The position numbers and the translations under genes are program-made. DNA of 64,000 nt from a virus, in IMG/VR virus record IMGVR_UViG_3300009026_000007, positions 1 to 64,000 of that record, one strand, 5' to 3'. The notes beneath the pieces were generated by a model. The model saw only the letters and a program-made list of their open reading frames with translations. It was not told the DNA's origin and searched no databases. Of the stretch, positions 45,620-53,584 are shown one piece after another (position 1 is the first letter of the stretch; every line of letters begins with the position of its first letter).

Positions 45620-46261
45620 TTAGCTCATTTCTATATCCTCCCCATATTCGTAACTGAGACCAATAGCCACAGCCCATGCACTGTATCTACCTTTCCAGTA
45701 AAGCTTTGGGTGTACTTTAATCAAAGACTTCCATGCGCCGCCTAAGTCAAACCTGTCATGGAGCAATTTGACAAGTCCTTTTTCTTCAAGGGATTTAAAT
45801 ACTCTACCTGCATGTTTCTTACTCTTAAGCTTTAGTGCATCTTTGAAGGATTCTTGGTCCACCACAGAGTAGTTCCAAACAATAACATTCTCACACAGAT
45901 ATTTGAACAGCTTAGTTTCAGTTAGAGTGCAGTCTTCATTCCACAAGAAGTCCAGAAGGAATCCATCATCACCTTTACGATGTCTAGTCTTATCCGAACA
46001 CAGCTTGTGTAACTCAGGTAAATCTTTAGCTGTATCCGGATGATTCTTTGGGATTGAATACCCTTGCGTATAAAAGTCTCTAAACGTTGTATTATTGTTC
46101 CACTCATAATCCCATATTTCTATGTATTCATCTAGGGTAACTTTCTTATATATTTCACCTGTGTGTTTATCAGTTACGAATAGAAAATCCCCATCTCTGA
46201 TATAGAGTATGGGGTAATTTGGTATATCGTCTGTTATAAATTCTATCTTGTATCTGGTCAC
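45620..46261 (-). CDS. Winged-helix protein, possibly replication or transcription related
   Basis: 213 residues, GTG start with GAGGAC upstream. The C-terminal half has SFKDALKLKSKKHAGRVFKS followed by LEEKGLVKLLHD, a winged-helix core, and then IKVHPKLYWKGRYSAW. The last motif is typical of plasmid and phage replication or regulatory proteins (NPKLFWKG). The N-terminal ~90 residues are unassigned. It is the last gene of a long leftward block and borders the 0.5-kb non-coding region, a suggestive place for a DNA-binding protein. Confidence 0.62.
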   Translation of the reverse strand: MTRYKIEFITDDIPNYPILYIRDGDFLFVTDKHTGEIYKKVTLDEYIEIWDYEWNNNTTFRDFYTQGYSIPKNHPDTAKDLPELHKLCSDKTRHRKGDDGFLLDFLWNEDCTLTETKLFKYLCENVIVWNYSVVDQESFKDALKLKSKKHAGRVFKSLEEKGLVKLLHDRFDLGGAWKSLIKVHPKLYWKGRYSAWAVAIGLSYEYGEDIEMS

Positions 46262-46395
46262 TCATAGTCCTCTTCACTGTACATCATTGATATTTTAATC
46301 TCCCAGTCAAGTATAGTTTCTTTAGAAGGGTAGCGGTTGTACATATCCATGAAATCATCAATCCACTGTTGCATTAATTCTTGTGGTCCGCTCAT
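46258..46395 (-). CDS. Small acidic protein (45 aa)
   Basis: ATG overlaps the upstream stop (ATGA); stop overlaps the next GTG. Sequence ELMQQWIDDFMDMYNRYPSK is helical and acidic. Supported by coupling. Confidence 0.52.
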   Translation of the reverse strand: MSGPQELMQQWIDDFMDMYNRYPSKETILDWEIKISMMYSEEDYE

Positions 46396-46565
46396 TCAGA
46401 CCACTCCACAGTAGTGAATAAGAACCCATCTTCAATGTAAAGAGACTGTTCATCTTCATATGCAATAGCATCTTCAACTTTATCAAAGCTTGCCAAAACA
46501 TCCCAACGTTCATCATCGTAATCTTTTCGATAGCAGTGTGTCACCACATATCTAATGTCCATCAT
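46392..46565 (-). CDS. Small acidic protein (57 aa)
   Basis: TAGGAGAGAAG before two adjacent ATGs. Alpha/beta pattern (DIRYVVTHCYRKDYDDERWD). Stop coupled to the next gene. No family recognised. Confidence 0.58.
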   Translation of the reverse strand: MMDIRYVVTHCYRKDYDDERWDVLASFDKVEDAIAYEDEQSLYIEDGFLFTTVEWSE

Positions 46566-46663
46566 TCTTCTCTCCTAGAAAACCTAACATTATATTTCAT
46601 ACCAAAAGATTCTACTTGTAGAACAGTATTCCCAACCATGAACATAGTGTAGGCAATAGGCAT
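46562..46663 (-). CDS. Possible very small protein (33 aa or longer)
   Basis: Ends in an ATGA overlap with the next start, which argues for a real gene. The ATG at 46663 has no clear site; an in-frame TTG at 46684 would add LRKNILK. Sequence MPIAYTMFMVGNTVLQVESF. Weak call. Confidence 0.35.
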   Translation of the reverse strand: MPIAYTMFMVGNTVLQVESFGMKYNVRFSRREE

Positions 46664-46695
46664 CTTGAGGATGTTCTTTCTCAATGTCAATTCAC

Positions 46696-46920
46696 TTAAC
46701 TTGTCTCATGCTCATATCTACCCCCCCATAAAGCCTTTCTTTCTAAATATTTAGAAAAGTCTTTCTCAACAAAAACCTTATACCAATTACCGGAACAATA
46801 ACCTTCAGTAAACGCATCATTATTTTTTAACCAAAACTCAACCCCTTCAAGATCATTAAAATATAGAATGTTTTCATAGTTATCACCACTACCACTAAGT
46901 AGAAGTATAGTTTTATTCAT
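46696..46920 (-). CDS. Small hypothetical protein (74 aa)
   Basis: ATG at 46920 with GAGGAG upstream. Contains NKTILLLSGSGDNYENILYF and a Trp/Tyr-rich end. No family recognised. Confidence 0.58.
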   Translation of the reverse strand: MNKTILLLSGSGDNYENILYFNDLEGVEFWLKNNDAFTEGYCSGNWYKVFVEKDFSKYLERKALWGGRYEHETS

Positions 46921-47098
46921 ATTTATACTCCTCTTCTTCATTTTCTATGCCTAAGGCATCAAGTAGTTCTGGCACATCACTTAGGAAATTAAAATCCCAG
47001 TAATTACCCTCTGCCCAACATTTACCGTTGATCCAAATTTCTAACATTTCACAAGATTCATCATTTTTGAACACCACTTTATTCTTTTTAGCACTCAT
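46913..47098 (-). CDS. Small acidic hypothetical protein (61 aa)
   Basis: ATG at 47098 with AGGAG seven bases upstream, overlapping the previous stop. Acidic tail (IENEEEEYKYE). No family recognised. Confidence 0.58.
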   Translation of the reverse strand: MSAKKNKVVFKNDESCEMLEIWINGKCWAEGNYWDFNFLSDVPELLDALGIENEEEEYKYE

Positions 47099-47286
47099 CA
47101 CTTAACTCCTATGTTTTCAATCATATTCCACACTTTTTCGTAAATAGGCCAATCAGACTCTACTACAACACATTCTCTTTGTTCAATACTTCTACTTTCT
47201 ATGTAGCTATCAATATAATCATACTCGTCATCAGATAGATCAGATAATTTTAATACGATGTAACGTTCTTCTCTCTTAAAATTCAT
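47098..47286 (-). CDS. Small acidic hypothetical protein (62 aa)
   Basis: TTGAGGAAAGACT upstream. Contains LKLSDLSDDEYDYIDSYIES. Coupled to the next gene by a 1-bp overlap. No family recognised. Confidence 0.58.
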   Translation of the reverse strand: MNFKREERYIVLKLSDLSDDEYDYIDSYIESRSIEQRECVVVESDWPIYEKVWNMIENIGVK

Positions 47287-47329
47287 AGTCTTTCCTCAAC
47301 AATAAGCCGAACACTTGTTATTTTATAGG

Positions 47330-48055
47330 TCACATACTTTTTGTAACGTCAAATAACCTAAACTTTTCAATTACTCGGTACTCCATATTTTCATGGTACC
47401 TTTCAATTAGGACTTTGACACATTCAATTTTCCAATCTCGGTAGATGGTAAAAGCTTCTTCTGGCGTTTCACAAGCTTTCGCTCTAACCTTATCCGTCAA
47501 TTTGTAATTAATCCTAGGAATATATTTATTACAATGTTCGTATATTCCTAGAAAATTCATTCCACGTTGCTTTGTATTTACATTTAGAAAAGTGTTGATA
47601 TCTTTGTGGACAAAGCAACAAGTACTGGGCGAATAAGATTTAATATCTAATGAAAGAATGTCTTTGTCTAGGTGGTAATCTTTTTCTTTGAACCCTTTCT
47701 GCCACTGACACCATTCAGCAAATTCCTGAAAATTGTGCCATTGTTCATCTACTGAACATCCAATGTAGGTTGGGAATTTTCCCTGGTATGCTGCTGAATA
47801 ACACCTTTCCAGCATACCAGTCCACAGCCTATATTCTTTAGTATGTTTTTGATTATCGGATACTTTGTGTGGGCCTGCGCCTACAAAACCAACACCATAC
47901 ACAGATGGATTGAACAAATCCTTAACTGAACCTGTTTTTATATTACCGTTTGAGGCAATACATTCATAACCTGTCTCAATAAAACGAATATAAGACCTTT
48001 TACCCTTTTCTTTCGAAATTATTACAAATTCCTGACCTGCATTATTATAAGGCAT
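47330..48055 (-). CDS. Homing-endonuclease-like protein, copy 2 of the three-member family
   Basis: 241 residues from the ATG at 48055 (GGAGGTG upstream). The core EYRLWTGMLERCYSAAYQGK, then FQEFAEWCQWQKGFKEKDYH, LDKDIL, YSPSTCCFVHKDINTFLN, is shared with the copies at 12752 and 56596. The N-terminal ~65 residues form a beta-rich extra domain (GQEFVIISKEKGKRSYIRFI) resembling the NUMOD-like part of AP2/HNH mobile proteins. The C-terminus is an AP2-like region (NFLGIYEHCNKYIPRINYK). It is probably mobile. Confidence 0.66.
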   Translation of the reverse strand: MPYNNAGQEFVIISKEKGKRSYIRFIETGYECIASNGNIKTGSVKDLFNPSVYGVGFVGAGPHKVSDNQKHTKEYRLWTGMLERCYSAAYQGKFPTYIGCSVDEQWHNFQEFAEWCQWQKGFKEKDYHLDKDILSLDIKSYSPSTCCFVHKDINTFLNVNTKQRGMNFLGIYEHCNKYIPRINYKLTDKVRAKACETPEEAFTIYRDWKIECVKVLIERYHENMEYRVIEKFRLFDVTKSM

Positions 48056-48293
48056 ATGGTGTACACCTCCGACATCCACACGATAAACCCATAGGCTTCA
48101 TACGGTCTTCTGGAGATAGATTCTCCATGCTCTCCCACAGACACTTAGTTTCACGAGTAATATCATACTTAGGTTGTTCTTGACTCAACCACCCAAATCT
48201 TTTATACCGTGCAATACTTTCTTCCGTCTCTTTGCGAAGTTGTTTTAGTTCATCTTCTACGTTCTGCATACGATCTTCTAGTGTAATGTTCAT
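48045..48293 (-). CDS. Coiled-coil protein related to the 48778 gene (82 aa)
   Basis: Starts MNITLEDRMQNVEDELKQLR, matching MKQSIEDRMSNVDKELKKLR of the protein at 48778-48936; the two flank the nuclease gene. The C-terminus is Cys-containing (LSCGCRRC). Function unknown. Confidence 0.6.
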   Translation of the reverse strand: MNITLEDRMQNVEDELKQLRKETEESIARYKRFGWLSQEQPKYDITRETKCLWESMENLSPEDRMKPMGLSCGCRRCTPYAL

Positions 48294-48781
48294 TTCAATT
48301 CCTTCGGTAATCCATCATAAACCTCTTTAAAGTGTCCGCGTATCACCATCCTACGTAGAGCACTATACATATAATCACATTCACCCTGTTTGTCACCTGT
48401 AAAGGGCTTACCACTTATCCAATCTGTGTTTGTAGGCCATCCTACCATTTTCTTAACACGTTTGCCATCAGTTTCAAGTAACCCCCAACCATTAGGCAAT
48501 TCATATGGTGTAATTAGTCCGCTGGGTGTAAGAAAAAACCTCCAATCGCCTAGTCCTATACTTGGATCAAGCCTAAACTTCTTTCTACGATCTACAAGGA
48601 AATCACTTCTAGATGTTTTACACTCGATCAGACACGACACCCTGTTACGAAAACCTAAACAGTCTGGTTGTTCTCCAGACGTAGTAGATGCTTTGAATTT
48701 ATCATGGAAGACAACACCAAATCCATTTTTAAATAAGAATTTTTCTGCAATTAGGCAAAGCTCTGAGTGTGTGATAGTCAT
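48290..48781 (-). CDS. PD-(D/E)XK-type nuclease-like protein
   Basis: 163 residues. EQPDCLGFRNRVSCLIECKT followed by SRSDFLVDRRKKFR gives the Asp and Glu-x-Lys of the PD-(D/E)XK fold with a typical helix. The pattern resembles MmcB-like and other small phage proteins of this superfamily. It could act in repair or in degrading foreign DNA. A His at HSELCLIAEKFL may also belong to the site. It is flanked by two paralogous coiled-coil genes. Confidence 0.66.
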   Translation of the reverse strand: MTITHSELCLIAEKFLFKNGFGVVFHDKFKASTTSGEQPDCLGFRNRVSCLIECKTSRSDFLVDRRKKFRLDPSIGLGDWRFFLTPSGLITPYELPNGWGLLETDGKRVKKMVGWPTNTDWISGKPFTGDKQGECDYMYSALRRMVIRGHFKEVYDGLPKELK

Positions 48782-48936
48782 TCTTCATCCTTTAAGTCTT
48801 CCACGTAAGCTTTCAGAACCCTTTGCTGCTGTTCTGGTGTCAAGTATTTAGGTAAAAGTTCTACACGTAACTCTTCTCGTAGTTTCTTAAGTTCTTTGTC
48901 AACATTAGACATGCGATCTTCAATTGATTGTTTCAT
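48778..48936 (-). CDS. Small coiled-coil protein related to the 48045 gene (52 aa)
   Basis: Starts MKQSIEDRMSNVDKELKKLR; helical throughout. Coupled by overlaps at both ends. Function unknown. Confidence 0.58.
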   Translation of the reverse strand: MKQSIEDRMSNVDKELKKLREELRVELLPKYLTPEQQQRVLKAYVEDLKDEE

Positions 48937-49127
48937 TTTTCACTAAGCTCCTTTAAAGCATGTTGGTATCTACCAAACATAATATCAAAAGTATCTTCAA
49001 CAATCAAGTTGTTCGGTTTAGGTTCTCCACGAAGGCACATTTTCCCACTCCCATGCTCATTCTCCTCATAGCATTTATGTTTAGGTCTTTTACCACATGT
49101 GCATAAGTAGGCATGTCCATTATCCAT
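48933..49127 (-). CDS. Small Cys/His-rich protein (64 aa)
   Basis: YLCTCGKRPKHKCYEENEHG then GKMCLRGEP looks like a compact zinc site. Overlaps the next gene by 4 bp. Function unknown. Confidence 0.6.
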   Translation of the reverse strand: MDNGHAYLCTCGKRPKHKCYEENEHGSGKMCLRGEPKPNNLIVEDTFDIMFGRYQHALKELSEK

Positions 49128-49326
49128 TGATTATCTTCTCCATCCAACAAAAGAGTTGATAAATCAGGTAGCAAGTTAAGCCTAAAGGCCAAATTAAGGA
49201 ACCAAAAGTTATGAAAAATAAATCCTCTTTATTAACATAACCCCAATCCTTCTTACCTTTCTTTACGAGAAACAGAAAAGAGCCTAGACAAGACACCAGA
49301 TATAAGATAATTGCTAATGTAATCAT
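49120..49326 (-). CDS. Small two-pass membrane protein (68 aa)
   Basis: ITLAIILYLVSCLGSFLFLV and FFITFGSLIWPLGLTCYLIY are two membrane helices joined by a short basic loop. AATT-rich start with GGAGG upstream. Function unknown. Confidence 0.65.
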   Translation of the reverse strand: MITLAIILYLVSCLGSFLFLVKKGKKDWGYVNKEDLFFITFGSLIWPLGLTCYLIYQLFCWMEKIING

Positions 49327-49529
49327 TTATTCCTCCAATAATTCTCACACTCAGATTGATAACAACCTTTTGATTTAAAGAATAGCCAATTGTGCTTCAT
49401 CCCACTACCACATAGCGGACATGGATCACCATTGCAGCCTACACGCATTAGTGGTGGCTTAGGCGGTGCAGATGGAGCTTTAGGTCTAATAATACCCTCT
49501 GGCATGGGTGTAACTGCTTTAGCTGTCAT
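49323..49529 (-). CDS. Small proline-rich zinc-ribbon protein (68 aa)
   Basis: PEGIIRPKAPSAPPKPPLMR is followed by CNGDPCPLCGSGMKH and YQSECENYW. The Pro-rich opening plus zinc knuckles is a known small phage protein type of unknown function. Confidence 0.62.
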   Translation of the reverse strand: MTAKAVTPMPEGIIRPKAPSAPPKPPLMRVGCNGDPCPLCGSGMKHNWLFFKSKGCYQSECENYWRNK

Positions 49530-49696
49530 TTTATAACACTCCTTTTGTCAATACAAATTTCTTGCTCACCTCGTGCATGGTATAAAACACCACCTTTCTT
49601 TTCACAATCCGTATGTTCCTTCTCTACTTGTCTAATATTCCAAGGCAACCAAATACAAAATAAGATTATAGCGCAAATAATAGCAAATGTTTTCAT
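49526..49696 (-). CDS. Small exported or membrane protein with two Cys (56 aa)
   Basis: AGGACGG upstream. A hydrophobic start (KTFAIICAIILFCIWLPW) could be a signal anchor; CEKKGGVLYHARGEQEICID follows a common phage pattern (CEKxGG...xxCV). Function unknown. Confidence 0.6.
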   Translation of the reverse strand: MKTFAIICAIILFCIWLPWNIRQVEKEHTDCEKKGGVLYHARGEQEICIDKRSVIK

Positions 49697-49705
49697 AAAT
49701 CCGTC

Positions 49706-49909
49706 CTATTTAAATTTCTTTCCACGATTATAACTAGCCTTCTTCCACTTGTACAGTAATCTTTCCTCTTCTTTCTGATAATCGTCAGCATATTTTAAAT
49801 ATTGACTTGCTAGAAGGGTCGTATCTGGAGATTCTGGGTTAAGGGAGGCTGCTAGCTTTCTGTAGTAGGCTGGAACACTTGGTTGTGGTAGGTCTCTTTT
49901 ACCGCTCAA
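49706..49909 (-). CDS. Small helical basic protein (67 aa)
   Basis: Contains PSVPAYYRKLAASLNPESPD and a Lys-rich end. Overlaps the previous gene by 11 bp. No family recognised. Confidence 0.57.
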   Translation of the reverse strand: MSGKRDLPQPSVPAYYRKLAASLNPESPDTTLLASQYLKYADDYQKEEERLLYKWKKASYNRGKKFK

Positions 49910-50090
49910 TGTCCAAAACCTCCAACACCCAACATGGATTAATTAATCCTCGTGTTTCTTTCATAACAAGGCTCATAGCTTCTTCTTTGGATGTGTATGT
50001 TTGAGACTGTAGGTACTTACCAATCCAATCTTTCCAGTTCTGTGCATACTCTTTATCATGCAAAGCGGTAGTAGGCTTTTCAAGATCCAT
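49899..50090 (-). CDS. Small hypothetical protein (63 aa)
   Basis: Contains DKEYAQNWKDWIGKYLQSQT. One base separates it from the previous stop. No family recognised. Confidence 0.57.
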   Translation of the reverse strand: MDLEKPTTALHDKEYAQNWKDWIGKYLQSQTYTSKEEAMSLVMKETRGLINPCWVLEVLDIER

Positions 50091-50091
50091 A

Positions 50092-50328
50092 TCAACTCAC
50101 CTTGTAAATCAAGTAACCCTTCTCGATAGCCTCAGCAAGCTTTACAAGCTGCATATTTCGCTGTGGAAGGTATGTGTAATACTCACCATCTTTCTTAACG
50201 ATACTAAATACAGCATTCTCAACATCTGCAAAGCGAATAGATGAGATTGATTTCAATACAACTCCATCTTGTGCTGTGTAGAACGATGTTACTCCGTTAA
50301 TTGTACGTACTTTGATGTGATTACTCAT
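50092..50328 (-). CDS. Small beta-rich protein (78 aa)
   Basis: Starts MSNHIKVRTINGVTSFYTAQ, strand-rich, with a terminal helix. Coupled to the gene before by a 4-bp overlap. No family recognised. Confidence 0.6.
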   Translation of the reverse strand: MSNHIKVRTINGVTSFYTAQDGVVLKSISSIRFADVENAVFSIVKKDGEYYTYLPQRNMQLVKLAEAIEKGYLIYKVS

Positions 50329-50882
50329 TTGTATAACTCCATTAGTCGATCACGCTCTCTTTGTTTAGTTAATTGTGCAAATTTGTTTTGCTGATTAAGT
50401 TGACGATCTTTACGGTACTCAATAAGTTCAACATATCTCTCACAGCGTTTTTTATAGTAAGGTAAGATGTTATTTTCTAGGTATTCAACTTCAGCATCAG
50501 TCATCCAAGATGGAGTTGACTTCAAAATATATCCCAAGCATACATAAAGCCCATGGTCCCCAAACTTAGGTTTGAATAGAAGCGATGAATAATCCTTTAC
50601 AGCGGTATGTTGTATATGAACACCAAACTCAAAAGTCTCTCCTGAAACAACATCATAAAACTCTGATTGTACCAGACTTTGGTTTGGTCTGTTAACATTA
50701 ACATAAATACTTTCAAAATTATGTTCTTCTGAAAATATAAACCTCTTTGGATCTTCTTTCCAAGCTTTCAAGATTGCGTATACTGGTTCAGAGATATTAG
50801 GAAGTTTCACAACTAAATGCTCTGGGTGGTACTCTTCTGATGATCTATCACCAAACAAACTCTCTTTAATCCATTTAAACAT
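50325..50882 (-). CDS. Hypothetical protein (185 aa)
   Basis: ATG at 50882 with AAGGGGA upstream. Alpha/beta N-terminal part (EYHPEHLVVKLPNISEPVYA) and a strongly basic helical C-terminus (LNQQNKFAQLTKQRERDRLM). No family recognised. Confidence 0.64.
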   Translation of the reverse strand: MFKWIKESLFGDRSSEEYHPEHLVVKLPNISEPVYAILKAWKEDPKRFIFSEEHNFESIYVNVNRPNQSLVQSEFYDVVSGETFEFGVHIQHTAVKDYSSLLFKPKFGDHGLYVCLGYILKSTPSWMTDAEVEYLENNILPYYKKRCERYVELIEYRKDRQLNQQNKFAQLTKQRERDRLMELYK

Positions 50883-51096
50883 AATAAATCCCCTTCTCTC
50901 GTCGTTCAGTGTCAGCATCTATAACACCCTTCCAATAAGCATTGGTGAACATCATCCAGCTTGTTTGGGTATTCAAGTCTTGGAAATATTTATCCAGTGT
51001 AGGGTGTAGCTTCACATTCATCAATGTGGTATCCATTCCCCAAGACTGCGCAAGAGATACGAATGTCTGGAATTGATCTTCGTGTGATTTAACCAT
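50875..51096 (-). CDS. Small hypothetical protein (73 aa)
   Basis: Helical with Trp and Met (TSWMMFTNAYWKGVIDADTE). The ending resembles the FxxAWxAR-type motif of many small phage proteins. Start overlaps the previous stop (TAATG). Confidence 0.58.
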   Translation of the reverse strand: MVKSHEDQFQTFVSLAQSWGMDTTLMNVKLHPTLDKYFQDLNTQTSWMMFTNAYWKGVIDADTERREKGIYYV

Positions 51097-51272
51097 TATG
51101 GCTTGTCCTGCATCTTGTACACTGAAAGAATTGTAAGAGGAACACTGACAGGAAAGAACAAAGCTGCAATAAAGCTACCTTTTAGACTAAATTTATGCTT
51201 GGCTGCATAGCAACACAAAGCATCATTGTGAATTGTTAACAGAACACCTACAACATAGATTATAAATAACAT
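51096..51272 (-). CDS. Small membrane protein (58 aa)
   Basis: TTAGGAGAGGAAT upstream. Two hydrophobic segments (LFIIYVVGVLLTIHN; SFIAALFFPVSVPLTILSVY). First gene behind the promoter at 51316-51344. Function unknown. Confidence 0.62.
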   Translation of the reverse strand: MLFIIYVVGVLLTIHNDALCCYAAKHKFSLKGSFIAALFFPVSVPLTILSVYKMQDKP

Positions 51273-51315
51273 ATTCCTCTCCTAAAACAATCGGTAAAAT
51301 TCATATAACAAACAT

Positions 51316-51344
51316 AGCTTATCATATGAACCTATGCAATGCAA
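51316..51344 (-). promoter_or_regulatory. Sigma70-like promoter for the 51272-45620 block
   Basis: TTGCAT, 17 bp, TAAGCT on the minus strand, 44 bp before the membrane-protein start. Confidence 0.55.
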
Positions 51345-51390
51345 CCCCTTTACTAATAAAACGTCTCCAGCATGCTAAAACACCGCATAA

Positions 51391-51735
51391 CTATTCACTT
51401 TTCTGCGAGAATTCAAGTACAAGCCCCACCATAGCTACAGCAGTCCATGTACAATTAGCATTTACAAGCTGATTTAGGTTACTAAAACCCGTTGACTCAA
51501 TAAATGCCTCCATGTCTACTCCAGTCTTCTTGCAAGCTCGACGGATGTACTTTGTAGCTGATGCTGGAATGTACCAATGTGGCATAGTTAGCTTGTACTT
51601 TGAGGCAATTTCACGCCAATATGGTTCATCTGCATAATCTGTTTTGAGGTTAGCTTTAGCATATTCTTGAGCTTCCAGTCGTTTCTGTTTAGCTTGCTCT
51701 CGTTGTTCTTCAGTCATCGGAACTAGATGTGTCAT
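51391..51735 (-). CDS. Hypothetical protein (114 aa)
   Basis: AAGGAGACAAA upstream. Basic, helical (EQREQAKQKRLEAQEYAKAN) then WYIPASATKYIRRACKKTGV. May bind nucleic acid; no family recognised. Confidence 0.62.
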   Translation of the reverse strand: MTHLVPMTEEQREQAKQKRLEAQEYAKANLKTDYADEPYWREIASKYKLTMPHWYIPASATKYIRRACKKTGVDMEAFIESTGFSNLNQLVNANCTWTAVAMVGLVLEFSQKSE

Positions 51736-51757
51736 TTTGTCTCCTTACGCATTCTTT

Positions 51758-51792
51758 TGCAGACCTTAGACGATTTTAGCCGAAGATCTGCA
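51758..51792 (-). repeat. 10-bp hairpin in a 5' leader
   Basis: TGCAGACCTT (51758-51767) and AAGATCTGCA (51783-51792) pair with one G-U. It lies 22 bp before the 51735 start, with no T-run. It may be a translational control element or a weak terminator of the lipoprotein gene. Confidence 0.5.
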
Positions 51793-51803
51793 CTATATTT
51801 CAC

Positions 51804-52091
51804 TTATATGGTGATACCGCTGTTCATAGAACATTTCTTAACCAAATAACTATGAATATCTTTAATGGTTTCTTCTGTAAAGCTATACCCTTCCTTAGAT
51901 TTCTCAATCACAAGCTCTCGTGTAACATCCCAAGCTTTAGATTGACATTCCTTGAACACAGCATCATGCCAATTGTTATACATTGTACCACTTCCCACAA
52001 TAACGTTCTGCTTTGGTGGGCTAATTGTACAGCCTGTTATCACAACAGTCAATGATATTGTCAGGATAAGCTTTACAGAAGAAATATTCAT
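51804..52091 (-). CDS. Small lipoprotein (95 aa)
   Basis: The signal peptide SVKLILTISLTVVITGCTIS has the lipobox ITGC, giving an acylated Cys near residue 21. The mature part is soluble and contains a second and third Cys (FKECQSKAWDVTRELV; VKKCSM). An early, leftward lipoprotein outside the lysis cassette could act in superinfection exclusion or receptor masking; this is inference. Confidence 0.7.
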   Translation of the reverse strand: MNISSVKLILTISLTVVITGCTISPPKQNVIVGSGTMYNNWHDAVFKECQSKAWDVTRELVIEKSKEGYSFTEETIKDIHSYLVKKCSMNSGITI

Positions 52092-52127
52092 TTTGGTTTG
52101 TCCTTGAGGGGCTTCCTCAGTGAGACT

Positions 52128-52550
52128 TTATGGAAACATATATTCAAATTCCTGAATTATAATTTTCTTACGTTTTACAAATTGATCAAAGATAGTGTCT
52201 TCTAGTTTTGGTGTACCCCAATCAAATTCATCTGGAACATTCAAAACAGAAATGATTTTATCTAAATCTGAAATCAAGACTTTCTCCTCTCCGTCTAATT
52301 CAATAAGATTATCAGCATTCACAAACACAATCTCATCTGCCCATGTGATAAGGGCTTCACTGATAGGGATGAGTGCAAAATCCTTACAGCTACCACACGC
52401 ACGAGTGTTTAGACCAAGGCGTTTATGGATTACATTGGCAGCAGTAGGTGAACGAAGAAGTCCCGCACTACAAACACACAGAATCTTCTTGGTGGTCCCT
52501 TGGAACTGGTTTCCAACGTTTACTAGCTGGTTTCTGTTAGCCTTGATCAT
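52128..52550 (-). CDS. Low-molecular-weight protein tyrosine phosphatase-like protein
   Basis: 140 residues. KILCVCSAGLLRSPTAANVI carries the CxxxxxR(S/T) phosphatase loop near residues 26-33, right after the first strand as in LMW-PTPs. LGLNTRACGSCKDFALIPIS and ITWADEIVFVNADN match later family regions. A DP-type general acid is not obvious; the loop near FDWGTPKLEDTI may provide it. It might dephosphorylate host proteins or be an arsenate-reductase-like relic. It is unusual in a lytic phage early region, though such genes do occur. Confidence 0.75.
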   Translation of the reverse strand: MIKANRNQLVNVGNQFQGTTKKILCVCSAGLLRSPTAANVIHKRLGLNTRACGSCKDFALIPISEALITWADEIVFVNADNLIELDGEEKVLISDLDKIISVLNVPDEFDWGTPKLEDTIFDQFVKRKKIIIQEFEYMFP

Positions 52551-52731
52551 TTTCTTTCTCCTTTATTGATTCAATGTACTCTAATACATCTTGAGTCTGT
52601 TGTACGGCATAGGAAATAAGTTCATTTGGCTCAACACCACAAGCTTTAGATATGCGCTTGCAACGACGATCACATTTATCAAGATCACGTTTAAGGAATT
52701 CAAGTTCTTTTACCAACTTATCTTTAGTCAT
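52537..52731 (-). CDS. Small coiled-coil protein (64 aa)
   Basis: Helical, with LEFLKRDLDKCDRRCKRISK and an acidic end. Overlaps the phosphatase start by 14 bp. No family recognised. Confidence 0.58.
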   Translation of the reverse strand: MTKDKLVKELEFLKRDLDKCDRRCKRISKACGVEPNELISYAVQQTQDVLEYIESIKEKENDQG

Positions 52732-52879
52732 TAATCACCTTTATTTTCTTACGTTCATATTTTTTAGCTTTCCATTCTTTACAAACGTAATCACTAGAAC
52801 ATCTTAACTCTTTAGCTTCACAGAGGCCATCTTCAGGCCACTTAAACCAGAATTTACAACCGCCACAAGATTTATTCAC
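52724..52879 (-). CDS. Small zinc-finger-like protein (51 aa)
   Basis: GTG start with AGGAGG seven bases upstream. CGGCKFWFKWPEDGLCEAKE, then YVCKEWKAKKYERKK: Cys spacing and the VCxEWK ending follow a common small phage protein type. Function unknown. Confidence 0.62.
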   Translation of the reverse strand: MNKSCGGCKFWFKWPEDGLCEAKELRCSSDYVCKEWKAKKYERKKIKVIND

Positions 52880-52911
52880 TGAAGATCCTCCTAATTAATT
52901 TATAAATCCAT

Positions 52912-52952
52912 AATAACAAAAAGAGCAACCAATCACAAGGACTGGCTGCTCT
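52912..52952 (-). terminator. Rho-independent terminator
   Basis: On the minus strand AGAGCAGCCA pairs with TGGTTGCTCT (one G-U), followed by TTTTTGTT. It ends transcripts coming from the dCMP deaminase side. Confidence 0.78.
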
Positions 52953-52963
52953 ATAAATATCTA

Positions 52964-53152
52964 TCAACTCTTATCTTGAAATAGGGTCTCGCTATTTTCC
53001 TCATAGTACTCTCTGATCATCTGATTAATATCTCTGTCAGACCAGTTCGTTCCTACAATAATCTTGACTGCATTTGTAGGGCTTCCAGATTGCCAATCAA
53101 ACATGTCAACCCAGCACCAATTGCCATTTGGGAATAAGAATACTCTGTCCAT
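52964..53152 (-). CDS. Small hypothetical protein (62 aa)
   Basis: Contains FLFPNGNWCWVDMFDWQSGS and DRDINQMIREYYEE. Directly precedes a terminator. No family recognised. Confidence 0.58.
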   Translation of the reverse strand: MDRVFLFPNGNWCWVDMFDWQSGSPTNAVKIIVGTNWSDRDINQMIREYYEENSETLFQDKS

Positions 53153-53161
53153 AAATACTCC

Positions 53162-53572
53162 TCACAGATATTTAGAGTAAAGCATGTATTCATAAGCCTT
53201 GTCTACAAAGTTTACAAGATTACTTGTAGTGCGAATATGTCCAGTTTTCTTGTTTAGTTGGATATTGACAATGTTTACAATCTTAGCAGCTTTAGCTTTA
53301 CGGATTTTGTAGTGGGTGAAGTCAAAGGGAGCTTTGAAGTCTTTACCATGCCAATCTGTGTAAGCACCATTGTGCAGAAGACAAGCAGTGTGCACAGAAA
53401 TACTCTTACGAGCTTTGTTCTCGTAGTCGTAGCTTACGAAATGTGGTGAACCGAACAGACGCCCTTCGTATTCATAATTAAGTCCACGCATGAATTCTAT
53501 CAAAGATTTGAACTGAAGCTTATATGTGTCAATGATTTCTTCTGGTAGAAGGATATTTTCTGTAGCTGTCAT
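53162..53572 (-). CDS. Hypothetical protein (136 aa)
   Basis: AAGGAGAAACTAA upstream. Contains FGSPHFVSYDYENKARKSIS, HTACLLHNGAYTDW and a basic middle. No family recognised; 12 bp after the dCMP deaminase. Confidence 0.63.
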   Translation of the reverse strand: MTATENILLPEEIIDTYKLQFKSLIEFMRGLNYEYEGRLFGSPHFVSYDYENKARKSISVHTACLLHNGAYTDWHGKDFKAPFDFTHYKIRKAKAAKIVNIVNIQLNKKTGHIRTTSNLVNFVDKAYEYMLYSKYL

Positions 53573-53584
53573 TTAGTTTCTCCT

